A DNA stretch of 35,602 bases from Rhodospirillaceae bacterium (lineage in GTDB: Bacteria > Pseudomonadota > Alphaproteobacteria > UBA6615): assembly GCA_018702955.1 (NCBI GenBank), contig JABJEK010000077.1, positions 1-35,602 of the forward strand, given 5' to 3'. The notes under the pieces were generated by a model. It ran no database searches and was not told where the DNA came from. It worked only from the letters and a program-made list of their open reading frames with translations. A program made the translations under genes and the position numbers. Below are positions 1 through 9,437 of the stretch, piece after piece; position 1 is the stretch's first letter, and every line of letters starts with the position of its first letter.

Positions 1-819
1 CAGGGCTATCACGCCGCCGACTATTACTGGAAAGGCAAGAACCCGGGCTGGGCGTTTTTCACCGCTGTCCCGTTTGGCCTGACCTACACCGAGATGAATG
101 CCTGGATCCGCTTTGGCGGTGGCCAGGAACTCTGGGACGAACTCGGAAGTGAATTCGGTCTCAAGGGTTTGATGGCCGGTAATACGGGCGTCCAGATGGG
201 CGGTTGGTTCCGCAAGGAAATCAACTCGGCCGACGATCTCAAGGGTCTCAAAATGCGTATCCCGGGTCTTGGCGGCGACGTCATGGCCAAGCTTGGCGCC
301 TCGCCGGTTTCCCTCCCGGGCGGTCAAATTTATGAGAACCTGGTCTCCGGCGCGATTGACGCCACCGAGTGGGTCGGACCGTGGAACGACGGCTTCATGA
401 AGTTCTATGAAGCGGCCAAGTTCTACTACTATCCGGGCATGCACGAGCCGGGCGCAATGCTCGCACTCGGCCTGAACGCTTCGTTCTGGAGCAAGCTTTC
501 GAAAGCCGACCAGACGATCATCGAAGCTGCAGCCGCAGCCGAGAATGACTGGATGATGTCTGAGTACAACGCCAAGTCGGGCGCGGCACTCATAGATCTG
601 GTCACGAACCAGGGCGTCCAGCTCCGTCAGTTCTCGGACGATATCTACGACAGCTTCAGCGACGCCGCTGAAGAAGTCTTCGAAGAGGTGCGGGCGCACA
701 GTGATCTGTCGAACCGGATCTACGAAAGCTTCATCACCTCTCGTGCCAACGTCGGCGCCTGGACCAATATTTCGGATCAGGCCTACGTCGCACAGCGTAA
801 CCGCGTTCTCGGCCTGTAG
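1..819 (+). CDS. TRAP transporter substrate-binding protein, TakP-like (5' partial)
   Basis: This is the C-terminal 272 codons of a periplasmic TRAP binding protein. The reading frame is open from base 1, so the signal peptide and first lobe lie outside the window. The family delivers carboxylates to a DctQ/DctM permease pair driven by an ion gradient. The DctP signature is visible: a KGLKMR segment whose arginine (codon 256-258) normally pairs with the substrate carboxylate, then GGQIYENL, and an IDATEWVGPWND stretch followed by an aromatic run. The last features are shared with TakP-type 2-oxoacid binders of Rhodobacter, as I recall that family. The dctQ and dctM genes follow directly on the same strand, with a hairpin between. 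Substrate is inferred as a 2-oxo acid or similar monocarboxylate and is not proved. Family assignment is secure. Confidence 0.9.
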   Translation, partial: QGYHAADYYWKGKNPGWAFFTAVPFGLTYTEMNAWIRFGGGQELWDELGSEFGLKGLMAGNTGVQMGGWFRKEINSADDLKGLKMRIPGLGGDVMAKLGASPVSLPGGQIYENLVSGAIDATEWVGPWNDGFMKFYEAAKFYYYPGMHEPGAMLALGLNASFWSKLSKADQTIIEAAAAAENDWMMSEYNAKSGAALIDLVTNQGVQLRQFSDDIYDSFSDAAEEVFEEVRAHSDLSNRIYESFITSRANVGAWTNISDQAYVAQRNRVLGL

Positions 820-845
820 GCGCGACGACAATAACGACAATGTGG

Positions 846-869
846 AGCGGAGCCCTCGGGCTCCGCTTT
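846..869 (+). terminator. Hairpin between dctP-type and dctQ-type genes
   Basis: A 9-bp perfect stem (846-854 with 859-867) and a CTCG loop lie 26 bases after the binding-protein stop codon. It is followed by only three T residues. It may act as a partial terminator or a 3'-end stabiliser that raises binding-protein expression over the permeases. The weak T tract argues against full termination. Confidence 0.55.
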
Positions 870-946
870 GCATGTCGCATTAGCCACATGACGAGGGCCT
901 CATTCAGGTCCAACCTCGTTCCCGGACAGTGAGCCCTGCGGATTCC

Positions 947-1990
947 ATGACGGATACAACGGCAGCATCACCCGCAATTGACAGCAGCTTCATCCCACTG
1001 GCGTTGCGCATCTTCGCGCTCTCCGTGGTCGGAACCGGGCTTCTGTTTGTCCTGAACAATTATCTGATCTTCTGGCTGGACTGGCCCGGCCTCTCGAACC
1101 TCTTCGCCCAACACGGCTGGTTCGGTTTCGAGCCTCTGCGCAAACCCCTGTCGGGACTTTCCATTTCGCTCGGTTGGGTTCAGCTCGCGAGCTACCTCGT
1201 GCTAATTCTCGGCATCGGCGGTTTCGTCATCACGACACCTCAGCGCCTCATGCATGTAGAGGCCGCCCGGCTGGGCGCCATCGCCGCCTATATTGTCCGC
1301 GCCGCCTTCTGGGCGGTCTTCATCGTCGGCCTGGGGGACGCCATCATCTCCTTCCTGCGGGTAGAAGGATTGCTCAGCTATTTCGTCGGCACAGATCTCG
1401 AAAAACAGCTCGGCATCTCGCGCTTCCGTGGCACCTATGTCCACATGCCGCTGGTCGGCCTGGCCTGCATCATTGCCTATTTCAAGAAGACACTCGGGTT
1501 CAGCTGGCTGGCCCTGCTTGTCGTGGTTGCGGAACTGCAAATCGTGATCGCCCGCTTCGTCTTTTCGTATGAGCAGGCCTTCATGGGTGACCTGGTGCGC
1601 TTCTGGTATGCGGGCCTGTTCCTGTTCGCCAGCGCCTATGCGCTCGTTGAGGAAGGCCATGTCCGGGTCGACGTGATGTATGCGGGCTTTGGTCCCCGCG
1701 GCAAGGCGTGGGTCAATATACTCGGCTGTGTGCTCCTCGGCGTTCCCCTGTGCTGGGTGATCATCTCGCTGGGCATGTGGTCGAAAGCCGCCGTAATCAA
1801 CAGCCCGATCCTCGCATTCGAGACCACCCAGGCCGGCTTCGGCATGTATGTAAAATATCTCATGGCCGGGTTCCTGGCCGTGTTCGCAGTCTCCATGCTG
1901 GTCCAGTTCATGAACTATTTTCTCGCCAACGCCGCCGAACTGCGCGACGAGCCCGGCCGCCCTGCGCGCCCCGGCGGCTTGAACGACTAG
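947..1990 (+). CDS. TRAP transporter small permease (DctQ type) with N-terminal membrane extension
   Basis: This is an integral membrane protein of about 347 residues, the small permease of the TRAP transporter whose binding protein lies upstream. Roughly eight hydrophobic segments are visible (near residues 16-42, 74-95, 108-125, 153-168, 174-194, 207-225, 246-265 and 294-312). The DctQ-like core, about residues 170-320, holds the charged/aromatic pattern VAELQIVIARFVFSYEQAFMGD and a GHVRVDV motif typical of the family. Ordinary DctQ proteins have about four membrane segments and 160-230 residues, so the first half is extra. The start is uncertain: ATG 947 is used here, but GTG 929 gives six more residues and neither has a strong ribosome binding site. 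The dctM-type gene begins 18 bases after its stop. Confidence 0.85.
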   Translation: MTDTTAASPAIDSSFIPLALRIFALSVVGTGLLFVLNNYLIFWLDWPGLSNLFAQHGWFGFEPLRKPLSGLSISLGWVQLASYLVLILGIGGFVITTPQRLMHVEAARLGAIAAYIVRAAFWAVFIVGLGDAIISFLRVEGLLSYFVGTDLEKQLGISRFRGTYVHMPLVGLACIIAYFKKTLGFSWLALLVVVAELQIVIARFVFSYEQAFMGDLVRFWYAGLFLFASAYALVEEGHVRVDVMYAGFGPRGKAWVNILGCVLLGVPLCWVIISLGMWSKAAVINSPILAFETTQAGFGMYVKYLMAGFLAVFAVSMLVQFMNYFLANAAELRDEPGRPARPGGLND

Positions 1991-2008
1991 CGCGAGAGAT
2001 CAGCTTCA

Positions 2009-4669
2009 ATGGAACTCTTCTTCGTAGCTTTGCTGGTCCTGATCATGGCGGGCGCACTGGGCATGGGGTTCCCAGTTGCCTTCGCGCTGCCGGGCGCCGC
2101 GATCCTGACAATCGCGCTCGCCGCCTTCACCGGAGTGATTTTCGCCGGGGATACGGGAGCCTATTTCGCCCAGGACGGGCCCATCCAGTGGCTCACCGCG
2201 GGGGTGACTAACTTCCGCGGGGTCTATTGGGAAGTCGAACGCGATACGTTGATCGCGGTGCCGCTGTTTGTGTTCATGGGCATCATGCTGCAGCGCTCGA
2301 AGATTGCCGAAGACCTTCTGGTCACGATGGCGCAGTTATTCGGACCCGTTCCAGGTGGACTCGGTATCTCGGTGGTCTTCGTCGGTGCACTGTTGGCCGC
2401 CACGACGGGTATCGTCGGTGCGACGGTCGTCGCGATGGGACTGATCTCCCTGCCCGCGATGCTGCGCAACAACTACTCCAAGCCGCTCGCAACGGGCACG
2501 ATCGCCGCATCGGGGACCCTGGGACAGATCATCCCGCCCTCGATCGTGCTGATTATCCTGGCCGACCAGTTGTCGAACGCAACCGATCAGGCAAGCACTG
2601 CGCGCAAGCTCGAATACAAGTTCGGCACCGGCGAAATCTCGATGCCGAGCGAGTTCGACATCACATCGACGAGCGCCGGCGATATGTTCCTGGGCGCGCT
2701 ATTGCCGGGCCTCGTGCTTGTTGGCCTCTATGCCCTCTATATCCTTGTCTTCGCCTTCCTAAAGAAGGGTTCAGCGCCGCCCGTACCCTATGAGGGACGC
2801 TACGATATACGGTTTGCTGGTCGGGTCCTGCTCGCACTCGTCCCGCCACTGGCCTTGATCCTCGCCGTTCTCGGATCGATCATCATGGGCATCGCCACGG
2901 TCAATCAGGCCGGCGCCATCGGTGCCGTCGGGGCCATGATCATGGCCGGCTATCGTCTCAAGGACGGCCAACGCGGCGCATTTTACCCCGCGATCCTGAC
3001 TGTGGCGTCGATCGCTGCGATCCTGATCCTCGGCGCGCAATTCGATCTGAACGTGAAATCCATCGACACCGGTACCGATGCGCTCGGGGTCGGCCTCGCG
3101 GCGGTCGCCGTGGTCGGACTGCTAGTTGGGGTCATCTGGAGCGCCTGGCGCACCCTCAAGATCGACGAGACCCTGCAAGGGGTGATGGTCGAGACGGCCA
3201 AGACCACATCGATGGTTTTCATCATACTGCTCGGCGCCGCAATGCTGACGGCCGCATTCCGTGCCTTCGGCGGCGAGGAGCTGGTCAGAGAGTTCCTGGG
3301 CGGCTTGCCGGGTGGTTTTTGGACGCAGTTCGTCGTCGTTATGGCCGTGATCTTCGTCCTCGGCTTCTTCCTCGACTTCATCGAGATTGCGGTCGTGGTG
3401 GTCCCGATCATCGCACCGATCCTGCTGGCCGATCCGTCGGCCAACATCTCGGCGGTCTGGCTTGGCGTGATGATCGGCGTCAACATGCAGACATCGTTCC
3501 TGACGCCTCCCTTCGGCTTCGCGTTGTTCTACTTGCGCGGTGTCGCGCCACCGGAAGTCAAAACCACCGACATGTACAAGGGCGTGACCGTCTTCATCGG
3601 CTTGCAACTCGTCGGCCTCGCCATCGTCGGCTTCTTCCCCGGGCTCGTGAACTTCCTGCCGAACAAGTCATTCCTGACAGCCGACACGGCACCACCGCCA
3701 CAGAACCCCCGCCTGCAAGCCTGCATCGAGGAGCATCTGTTCAGCTTCTATGATCAGAATGGCAACCAGATCCAGGCCGCGATCGGCGACGCCCATCAGC
3801 TCAACCTTTCGGTTCTGCCGGATGCCCATGCCAATGCCATTCGGGGCGGCCTGGACAAGGCTGGCACCGTGTTTGGCCTGGTCGAGAGCGTGCGCACCGC
3901 GGCAGCCGGGGTCGCGGCCTTCACACCGAACTACGAACCACTGCATCGCGAGGTTCGCCGACTGGAGGCAGATGCCCGCGATGTCGACGAGGAAGTCGAC
4001 GAAATCCGCAACAGCATTTTCCAACTCAAACGTGACGGCGACACACAAGGCATCAGCGATGCCGAGCACGAGATCAAAGAACTTCTTGCACATCAGGCAG
4101 AGTTGCTGACGCGGGTCCCTGCGGAATGGAAAGACATCCGCAAGCAATTTGTCGAACTGACGACGGCGGAACGCAAGGCACGCCAGCTCTACCGCCGCAC
4201 CGTGGATGATTCCTACGGCCCGATCCGTGATGTACGTGCCATCCTCGCCGACACAGCTGCACTTGATGCAATCGGGGGTAATTTCTCCGCGCTGCAGGAA
4301 ACCGTGCGCACCGCCAGCCCGGAAGATGCCTCCGCGGCGATACGCGCGTTTATCACCGACAATCTGACGGGCCTGGCGCAGGTGAACGACATCCGCAGCC
4401 CGCTGTCGAAGGCGCGGCGTGCATTGAGTCCCCGCCGCCTCAACCGCGATACGGCCAATGCCGAGATCGAGAAATCAATCGCGGCTTACAACGCAGACAT
4501 TGCATGGCGTAAACGCGCCGAGGCCGCACTGTTTACGGGGCTGACCACCTATGACGAGGCCATCCGGACATCCATCGGCCTGCGTCTACAAGATCGACTT
4601 CCCAACGAGATCACCGGCGATATCGCCAGTTGCCTCGCGGTGCACAGGGATATCTCCCTGAACTTCTAG
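2009..4669 (+). CDS. TRAP transporter large permease (DctM type) with long C-terminal soluble domain
   Basis: This 886-residue protein is the substrate-translocating subunit of the TRAP transporter. Residues 1 to about 550 are hydrophobic and carry DctM landmarks, including GTLGQIIPPSIVLIILAD, the FLDFIEIAVVVVPI segment and the TSFLTPPFGFALFYLRG segment. DctM proteins are usually 425-620 residues. Here residues about 552-886 form a hydrophilic extension. It starts with a proline-rich linker (TAPPPQNP), then a charged helical stretch with heptad character (about 648-735), and continues to the end without another membrane segment. I do not recognise a domain in this tail. ATG 2009 follows GAGAG by a suitable distance. 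The extension is in frame with no stop, so it looks like a genuine fusion, not a sequencing artefact. Confidence 0.88.
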   Translation: MELFFVALLVLIMAGALGMGFPVAFALPGAAILTIALAAFTGVIFAGDTGAYFAQDGPIQWLTAGVTNFRGVYWEVERDTLIAVPLFVFMGIMLQRSKIAEDLLVTMAQLFGPVPGGLGISVVFVGALLAATTGIVGATVVAMGLISLPAMLRNNYSKPLATGTIAASGTLGQIIPPSIVLIILADQLSNATDQASTARKLEYKFGTGEISMPSEFDITSTSAGDMFLGALLPGLVLVGLYALYILVFAFLKKGSAPPVPYEGRYDIRFAGRVLLALVPPLALILAVLGSIIMGIATVNQAGAIGAVGAMIMAGYRLKDGQRGAFYPAILTVASIAAILILGAQFDLNVKSIDTGTDALGVGLAAVAVVGLLVGVIWSAWRTLKIDETLQGVMVETAKTTSMVFIILLGAAMLTAAFRAFGGEELVREFLGGLPGGFWTQFVVVMAVIFVLGFFLDFIEIAVVVVPIIAPILLADPSANISAVWLGVMIGVNMQTSFLTPPFGFALFYLRGVAPPEVKTTDMYKGVTVFIGLQLVGLAIVGFFPGLVNFLPNKSFLTADTAPPPQNPRLQACIEEHLFSFYDQNGNQIQAAIGDAHQLNLSVLPDAHANAIRGGLDKAGTVFGLVESVRTAAAGVAAFTPNYEPLHREVRRLEADARDVDEEVDEIRNSIFQLKRDGDTQGISDAEHEIKELLAHQAELLTRVPAEWKDIRKQFVELTTAERKARQLYRRTVDDSYGPIRDVRAILADTAALDAIGGNFSALQETVRTASPEDASAAIRAFITDNLTGLAQVNDIRSPLSKARRALSPRRLNRDTANAEIEKSIAAYNADIAWRKRAEAALFTGLTTYDEAIRTSIGLRLQDRLPNEITGDIASCLAVHRDISLNF

Positions 4670-4691
4670 ACCGCGACGACCGACCAAATAA

Positions 4692-4730
4692 AAACGGCCG
4701 CCCCCTCGTCATGAGGTCGGGCGGCCGTTT
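4692..4730. terminator. Bidirectional intrinsic terminator between dctM-type gene and bioY
   Basis: A 12-bp perfect stem (4692-4703 with 4719-4730) contains a small inner stem of CCTC with GAGG. It lies between two convergent genes. Read on the minus strand the stem is followed by a T-rich tract (TTTTTATTT), so it should end bioY transcripts well. In the plus direction the T tract is only three bases plus GCGTT. Confidence 0.85.
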
Positions 4731-4752
4731 GCGTTACTGAATGCGTCGCCTA

Positions 4753-5343
4753 TCAGACACCGCGTTTGCGGATTGCGAACTTCCAAACCAGGGGCAGAAC
4801 CGCTGCCGCCAGGGCAATCTTCACGAATGCGCCGACGATGAATGGGCTGAAACCGTTTACCAGGGCGGCCTGGAAATTATCCAGGAAGACGGAAAGCCAG
4901 GCCACGCCCAGTGCGAATATTACGCCGGTCCCGATAAACATCGCAACGAAGGTCAGCGGAACACTGCGGTCCCAGCCTTTTTCACCCAGCCATCCAACAA
5001 GCATGGCGGCAACGAGGAAACCAACCAGATATCCCGTCGTCGGGCCGGCGAAATATGCAATACCGCCGCCGCTGGCGAAAACCGGCAGCCCCACAGCGCC
5101 TTCAGCGAGATACAGAAGCAGGGTCGCACCGGCGAGGCGCCAACCGAAAGACATGCCGATCACCAGCACAGCAAAGGTCTGCATCGTCATCGGAACCGGC
5201 CACATCGGGACCTGGGTTCTGGCCGACAGCGCCATCAGGATGCTTCCCGCAACCGCCAGCAACACCATGCGGAGCAAACCGCCGGACTGTCGCGGCCAAA
5301 TCGTATCGATCAACGTGGGCGCTGTGCCTGCCGTTACCTGCAT
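4753..5343 (-). CDS. bioY: BioY biotin transporter substrate-binding (S) component
   Basis: This 196-residue membrane protein is the biotin-specific S component of an ECF transporter. Family features are the ARTQVPMWPVPMTMQTFAVL segment near residues 41-60 and the GGGIAYFAGPTTGYLVGF segment near 92-109, which together form the biotin pocket region, plus about six hydrophobic helices. No ECF A or T component is adjacent, so it works alone or with modules encoded elsewhere. ATG 5343 is preceded by GGAG at about 8 bases. It lies 86 bases after parC on the same strand. A 10-bp palindrome CTGTTAACAG at 5380-5389 sits upstream and could be an operator, though I cannot assign a regulator. Biotin supply fits the accB and accC genes in this window. 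Confidence 0.93.
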   Translation of the reverse strand: MQVTAGTAPTLIDTIWPRQSGGLLRMVLLAVAGSILMALSARTQVPMWPVPMTMQTFAVLVIGMSFGWRLAGATLLLYLAEGAVGLPVFASGGGIAYFAGPTTGYLVGFLVAAMLVGWLGEKGWDRSVPLTFVAMFIGTGVIFALGVAWLSVFLDNFQAALVNGFSPFIVGAFVKIALAAAVLPLVWKFAIRKRGV

Positions 5344-5429
5344 CTAAAGTCTCCAATTGCTCAGAATAAGCGTCGCTGACTGTTAACAGCTTCCCGCAAC
5401 GGTGCCAATAATCTCCGCTGCTGGCAATC

Positions 5430-7655
5430 CTATGAAAAGCGCGGTGCGCTGGGGAAGCCCTTGGGTACTTTACGCCCCGCCTGGGCGCGCTTGCCAACCC
5501 AGTCCTTGAGTTCATCTGCCGCGAACGTCCGGTGCCGATCACCGGTGCGCGTGGTCAAGCCCTCCGACATCGCGAATGTCGCGACATCCGCCAGGCTGTC
5601 GCCTGATGCGTAGCTCTGTAGCTTCACACCGCGACCGCGCGACATCTCCGGCAGCTCCGACAGCGGGAATACCAGCATCTTGCGCTTGCGACCGAGGATC
5701 GCAATATGGTCGCCGACGGCCGGCGCGCAGCCCACCGCCTCGATATCACCACGTACGTTGAGCACCTGCTTGCCGCTCTTCGTCTGCGCAACAACGTCAT
5801 CCTCAGGCACGACAAACCCGCGCCCGTCGCTCGACGCCACCACGAGCTTGTCTCCCGGTTTGTGGACCTTGAGCGTGACGATTTCTGCATCGTTGCCGAG
5901 GTCGAACATCAGGCGCAGCGGCTCGCCATGCCCACGACCGCCGGGAAGCTTGTCCACCGCCACGGTGTAGAAGCGTCCGTTCGTCCCGAACACCAGCAGC
6001 TTGTCGGTGGTCTCGGCCGGGATCACGAACTTGCCGCGATCGCCTTCCTTGAATTTGAGCTCCTTGGGATCGATCCCCTGCCCCTTGATCGAACGCACCC
6101 ATCCCTTTTCCGAACACACGATGGTCACCGGCTCGCGTTCGATCATCGCCTCGACCGGGACGGCAACGGGTTCGGGCGCATCGGCAATTTCAGTACGCCG
6201 GCGGCCAAGTTCGGTCTTCGGACCGAATGCCTTCTTGAGTTCCGCGATTTCATCGGCGAGACGCTTGGTCCGTTTGGCCTTGTCGCGCAACAGCGCCTTG
6301 AGAGACTTCTGCTCCCCCTCGAGCCCCTCGATCTCCTCACGGATGGCAATTTCCTCGAGCCGGCGCAGCGAACGCAGCCGCATGTTCAGGATCGCATCGA
6401 CCTGGGCGTCATTCAGTTCCCAGCGCTTCTTCATCACCGCGCGCGGATCATCTTCCTCACGGATAACCGCGATGACCTCATCGAGGTTGAGGAAGACGAC
6501 CATGTAACCCTTCAGCACATCCAAACGGTCGGCGATCTTCTCCAGCCGATACTTGGTCCGCCGCACCAAAACCTCGTGGCGATGGTCCAGATAGGCCTGC
6601 AGCACCTCACGCAGATCCATGACCCGCGGCACGGTCTCGGCGTCGAGGACGTTCATGTTGAGCCCGATGCGCGATTCCATGTCCGTGTTGCGGAACAGGC
6701 TCTCCATCAGCATTTCGGCGGTGACGTTGCGGCTCTTCGGCTCCAGGACCAGGCGGATATCGTCGGCGGATTCCTCGCGAATATCGCCGAGCAGCGGCAG
6801 CTTGCGCGCATGCATCAACTCCGCGATACGCTCGACCAGCCGCGACTTCTGTACCTGATAGGGAATTTCGGTGACGACGACCTGATACTGGCCGCGGCCC
6901 AGGGATTCCTCCTCCCAACGCGCGCGAATGCGGAAACTGCCCCGGCCGCTGGTATAGGCCTCGACCACCGTCTCGCGATCCTCGACGAGCACACCGCCGG
7001 TCGGGAAGTCCGGTCCCGGCATCAGCGCCACCAGCTTGGTCAGCGTCGCGTTGGGTGTTTTCAGCAGATGCGCCAGCGCGTCGCAGATTTCTCCCACATT
7101 ATGGGGCGGAATGCTGGTCGCCATGCCGACCGCGATGCCGGTCGCGCCATTGGCCAGCAAATTCGGGAAATTGGACGGCAGAACGATCGGCTCATCGCCT
7201 TCGCCGTCATAGGTATCGCGGAAATCAACCGCGTCCTCGTCGATCCCATCGAGCAGCGCCTGCGCAACCTCGGTCATCCGCGCTTCGGTGTAGCGCATCG
7301 CTGCGGCGTTATCGCCATCGATGTTGCCGAAGTTGCCCTGCCCGTCCACCAGCGGATACCGGACCGCAAATTCCTGGGCCAGGCGCACCATCGCGTCATA
7401 GATCGCCTGATCGCCATGGGGGTGATACTTGCCCATCACGTCGCCCACGACGCGCGCGCATTTCTTGTAGCCCTGATCGGGATCGAGGCGGAGCTGACGC
7501 ATCGCATGCAGCAAGCGCCGGTGCACCGGCTTCAGCCCATCGCGCACATCGGGCAGCGACCGCGCCATGATCGTCGAGAGCGCATAGCTCAGATAGCGTT
7601 CGCTCAGGGCGTCCTTGAACGCCTCCTGACGAATCTCACCGCCGATTACAGTCAT
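5430..7655 (-). CDS. parC: DNA topoisomerase IV subunit A
   Basis: This 741-residue protein is the DNA-cleaving subunit of topoisomerase IV, which decatenates daughter chromosomes with ParE. The catalytic tyrosine is Tyr122 in [12 protein letters not shown], and the winged-helix region [10 protein letters not shown] lies near residues 78-87. A C-terminal beta-propeller-like half follows, with the repeats [10 protein letters not shown] and SSDGRGFVV. It is called ParC and not GyrA because it is about 740 residues long, lacks the acidic GyrA tail, has the [17 protein letters not shown] start typical of alphaproteobacterial ParC, and follows recO as in related genomes. The quinolone-determining position usually held by serine is Gln83, with Asp87 four residues on. 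ATG 7655 has CGGAG about 8 bases upstream. It is the last large gene of the minus-strand core cluster. Confidence 0.95.
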   Translation of the reverse strand: MTVIGGEIRQEAFKDALSERYLSYALSTIMARSLPDVRDGLKPVHRRLLHAMRQLRLDPDQGYKKCARVVGDVMGKYHPHGDQAIYDAMVRLAQEFAVRYPLVDGQGNFGNIDGDNAAAMRYTEARMTEVAQALLDGIDEDAVDFRDTYDGEGDEPIVLPSNFPNLLANGATGIAVGMATSIPPHNVGEICDALAHLLKTPNATLTKLVALMPGPDFPTGGVLVEDRETVVEAYTSGRGSFRIRARWEEESLGRGQYQVVVTEIPYQVQKSRLVERIAELMHARKLPLLGDIREESADDIRLVLEPKSRNVTAEMLMESLFRNTDMESRIGLNMNVLDAETVPRVMDLREVLQAYLDHRHEVLVRRTKYRLEKIADRLDVLKGYMVVFLNLDEVIAVIREEDDPRAVMKKRWELNDAQVDAILNMRLRSLRRLEEIAIREEIEGLEGEQKSLKALLRDKAKRTKRLADEIAELKKAFGPKTELGRRRTEIADAPEPVAVPVEAMIEREPVTIVCSEKGWVRSIKGQGIDPKELKFKEGDRGKFVIPAETTDKLLVFGTNGRFYTVAVDKLPGGRGHGEPLRLMFDLGNDAEIVTLKVHKPGDKLVVASSDGRGFVVPEDDVVAQTKSGKQVLNVRGDIEAVGCAPAVGDHIAILGRKRKMLVFPLSELPEMSRGRGVKLQSYASGDSLADVATFAMSEGLTTRTGDRHRTFAADELKDWVGKRAQAGRKVPKGFPSAPRFS

Positions 7656-7707
7656 TCTCTAGCTCCGTTACACAACATGCCCTTTTAGGGGGTGCACGTG
7701 AGTCACC

Positions 7708-8487
7708 TCAAGAAACCGGCGTATCTTTCTCGCCTTCGGCCTCGGGGCTGTCTGAATCCCGGCTCACCAGGGATTCAAGGCGCGTGCGCGCGGGCGGCAA
7801 TGGCCGATCCAGCGGATCAAAGGCATGCCGGGACAGAAAATGGCCCGTCAGGCGCAGGCCCGCGGTGAAATCGGCCGCCGTGGCCCCCTGCCCGCGCCCG
7901 TCGGGCTGGAGGAACGAGGGCAGCGCCAGCATGCGGTCGGCATAGGGTGCGCCCGCCTCGCGCGACACGGCGCGCCCCGTTCTTGGGCTGACATAGACCA
8001 ACTCGGTGGTCACGCCTGTTGCCGCACAGGCCTGCAAATCGAGCCCGAACCCCAATTCGCCCAGCAGGCCCATTTCCCACTGGATGTACACGGCGGGCCA
8101 GATTTCCTGATCTCCATGGGTGAGTGCGTCGAACAGTGCTGCCGTCGCCTCGAACAGGCCCGGATGGGGTTCGCGTTCGGGGATAACCGTCTCGGTCACC
8201 GCGCACGCCGCCGATAGTGCTGCGAGCCGCGCGGGATCATCCATGATCTGAGCGGCGGTGTGACGGGACGGCTCGATCGTGAAACGACCGAGATGTTCGC
8301 TCAGCCGCGCGCGCCAGACGGCGTCTACCAGATTACCCGGCTCGACGGTGGCGCGTTTGCTGCGCGAGGCGCCGCCATGCACGAGGCCGGCATGGCGGCC
8401 ATGCTCGCGTGTCAGAATCTGGACGACCGCCGCCCCCTCGCCATGTGGCCGGGCGGCAAGCACAAATCCCTCGTCACGCCACTCCAT
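7708..8487 (-). CDS. recO: DNA repair protein RecO
   Basis: This 259-residue protein helps load RecA onto SSB-coated DNA in the RecFOR pathway and anneals single strands. The N-terminal OB-fold opens with MEWRDEGFVLAARPHGE, followed by the conserved HGRHAGLVHGGASRSKRA stretch, then a helical domain containing WEMGLLGELGFGLDL and CAATG. The frame stays open upstream into era, but ATG 8487 is chosen because it begins the conserved N-terminus, gives the usual length and lies 20 bases after the era stop. The ribosome binding site is weak, so translational coupling to era is likely. The gene order era-recO is widely conserved. Confidence 0.93.
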   Translation of the reverse strand: MEWRDEGFVLAARPHGEGAAVVQILTREHGRHAGLVHGGASRSKRATVEPGNLVDAVWRARLSEHLGRFTIEPSRHTAAQIMDDPARLAALSAACAVTETVIPEREPHPGLFEATAALFDALTHGDQEIWPAVYIQWEMGLLGELGFGLDLQACAATGVTTELVYVSPRTGRAVSREAGAPYADRMLALPSFLQPDGRGQGATAADFTAGLRLTGHFLSRHAFDPLDRPLPPARTRLESLVSRDSDSPEAEGEKDTPVS

Positions 8488-8507
8488 GGCGCCGGAGACT
8501 TGGGTGG

Positions 8508-9437
8508 TTAAGCATCGTAGCGCAGGCCCCAATCGCGGAAATGGCTCGGATCCTCGGCCCATTTCTCGCGCACCCTCACCCGCACAAACAAATGCACGGG
8601 GCGTTCGAGGATCTCCGCCAGTTCTTCCTGGGCGTCGGCGCGGATGCGCTTGATCATCTGCCCGCCCTTGCCCAGGACGATGCCCTTCTGGGAATCCCGC
8701 GACACGGTAATGTTTTGCTCGATGCGCACGCTGCCATTTTTGAACTCTTCCCAACTTTCGGTTTCGACCGAAAGGGAATAGGGAATTTCCTGATGCAGCA
8801 CGAAATACGCCTTCTCGCGCGTGACCTCGGCGGCAAACAGTCGCTGGGGCAGATCGGAAATCTCGTCCTCGGGAAACAGCCAGGGACCGGGCGCCATCTG
8901 GCCATAGAAATGCGCTTCCAGATCGTCCACGCCGTTGCCATTCAGGGCCGAGATCATGAACGTCGAATCAAATCGCGCCATGCCGTTCAGGGTCTCGGAC
9001 AGGGTCAGCAGGACCTCGCGCTTGAGCCCATCCACCTTGTTGAGAACCAGCACCGTGGGGCTGGAATGCATCTCGAGGCCCTCGATGATCCGCTCCACGT
9101 CGCGATCGAGCCCTCGCTTGGCATCGACCAGCACCGCAATCACGTCCGCGTCGGACGCCCCACCCCAGGCCGCGTCCACCATCGCGCGATCGAGGCGCCG
9201 CTTCGGGGCGAATATACCCGGCGTATCGGTATAGATAATCTGGGTCTGGTCCTTGATGGCGATGCCACGCACTCGCATACGCGTGGTCTGCACCTTGGGG
9301 CTGACAATCGTCACCTTGGCACCGACCAGCCGATTGACCAGCGTCGACTTGCCGGCGTTGGGCGCACCCAGGACGGACACGAACCCGCAACGGGTCCCAC
9401 CATCGCCAGATGTATCGTGCGGCGTGTCAGTCATCAT
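8508..9437 (-). CDS. era: GTPase Era
   Basis: This 309-residue GTPase binds 16S rRNA near its 3' end and assists maturation of the small ribosomal subunit. The GTP-binding motifs are in order: GAPNAGKS (residues 24-31, G1), DTPG (71-74, G3), NKVD (133-136, G4) and SALNGNG (G5). The C-terminal KH domain has the loop GKGGQMIK. The frame begins with TTG 9443. The tandem ATG codons at 9437 and 9434 are better starts, with a GGGA element upstream and direct overlap with the rnc stop codon at 9427-9429, which implies translational coupling. The rnc-era pairing fits the linked roles of RNase III and Era in rRNA processing. Confidence 0.96.
   Translation of the reverse strand: MMTDTPHDTSGDGGTRCGFVSVLGAPNAGKSTLVNRLVGAKVTIVSPKVQTTRMRVRGIAIKDQTQIIYTDTPGIFAPKRRLDRAMVDAAWGGASDADVIAVLVDAKRGLDRDVERIIEGLEMHSSPTVLVLNKVDGLKREVLLTLSETLNGMARFDSTFMISALNGNGVDDLEAHFYGQMAPGPWLFPEDEISDLPQRLFAAEVTREKAYFVLHQEIPYSLSVETESWEEFKNGSVRIEQNITVSRDSQKGIVLGKGGQMIKRIRADAQEELAEILERPVHLFVRVRVREKWAEDPSHFRDWGLRYDA

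Noticed and set aside
5706..7688. A 660-codon open frame antisense to parC
   Set aside because: It lies wholly opposite a clear parC gene, its composition (many His, Arg, Gln, Asp) is what reverse-complemented high-GC coding DNA gives, and no family is recognisable.
8488..8754. An N-terminal extension of RecO into era
   Set aside because: The extra 89 residues are an out-of-frame reading of era and have no RecO similarity.
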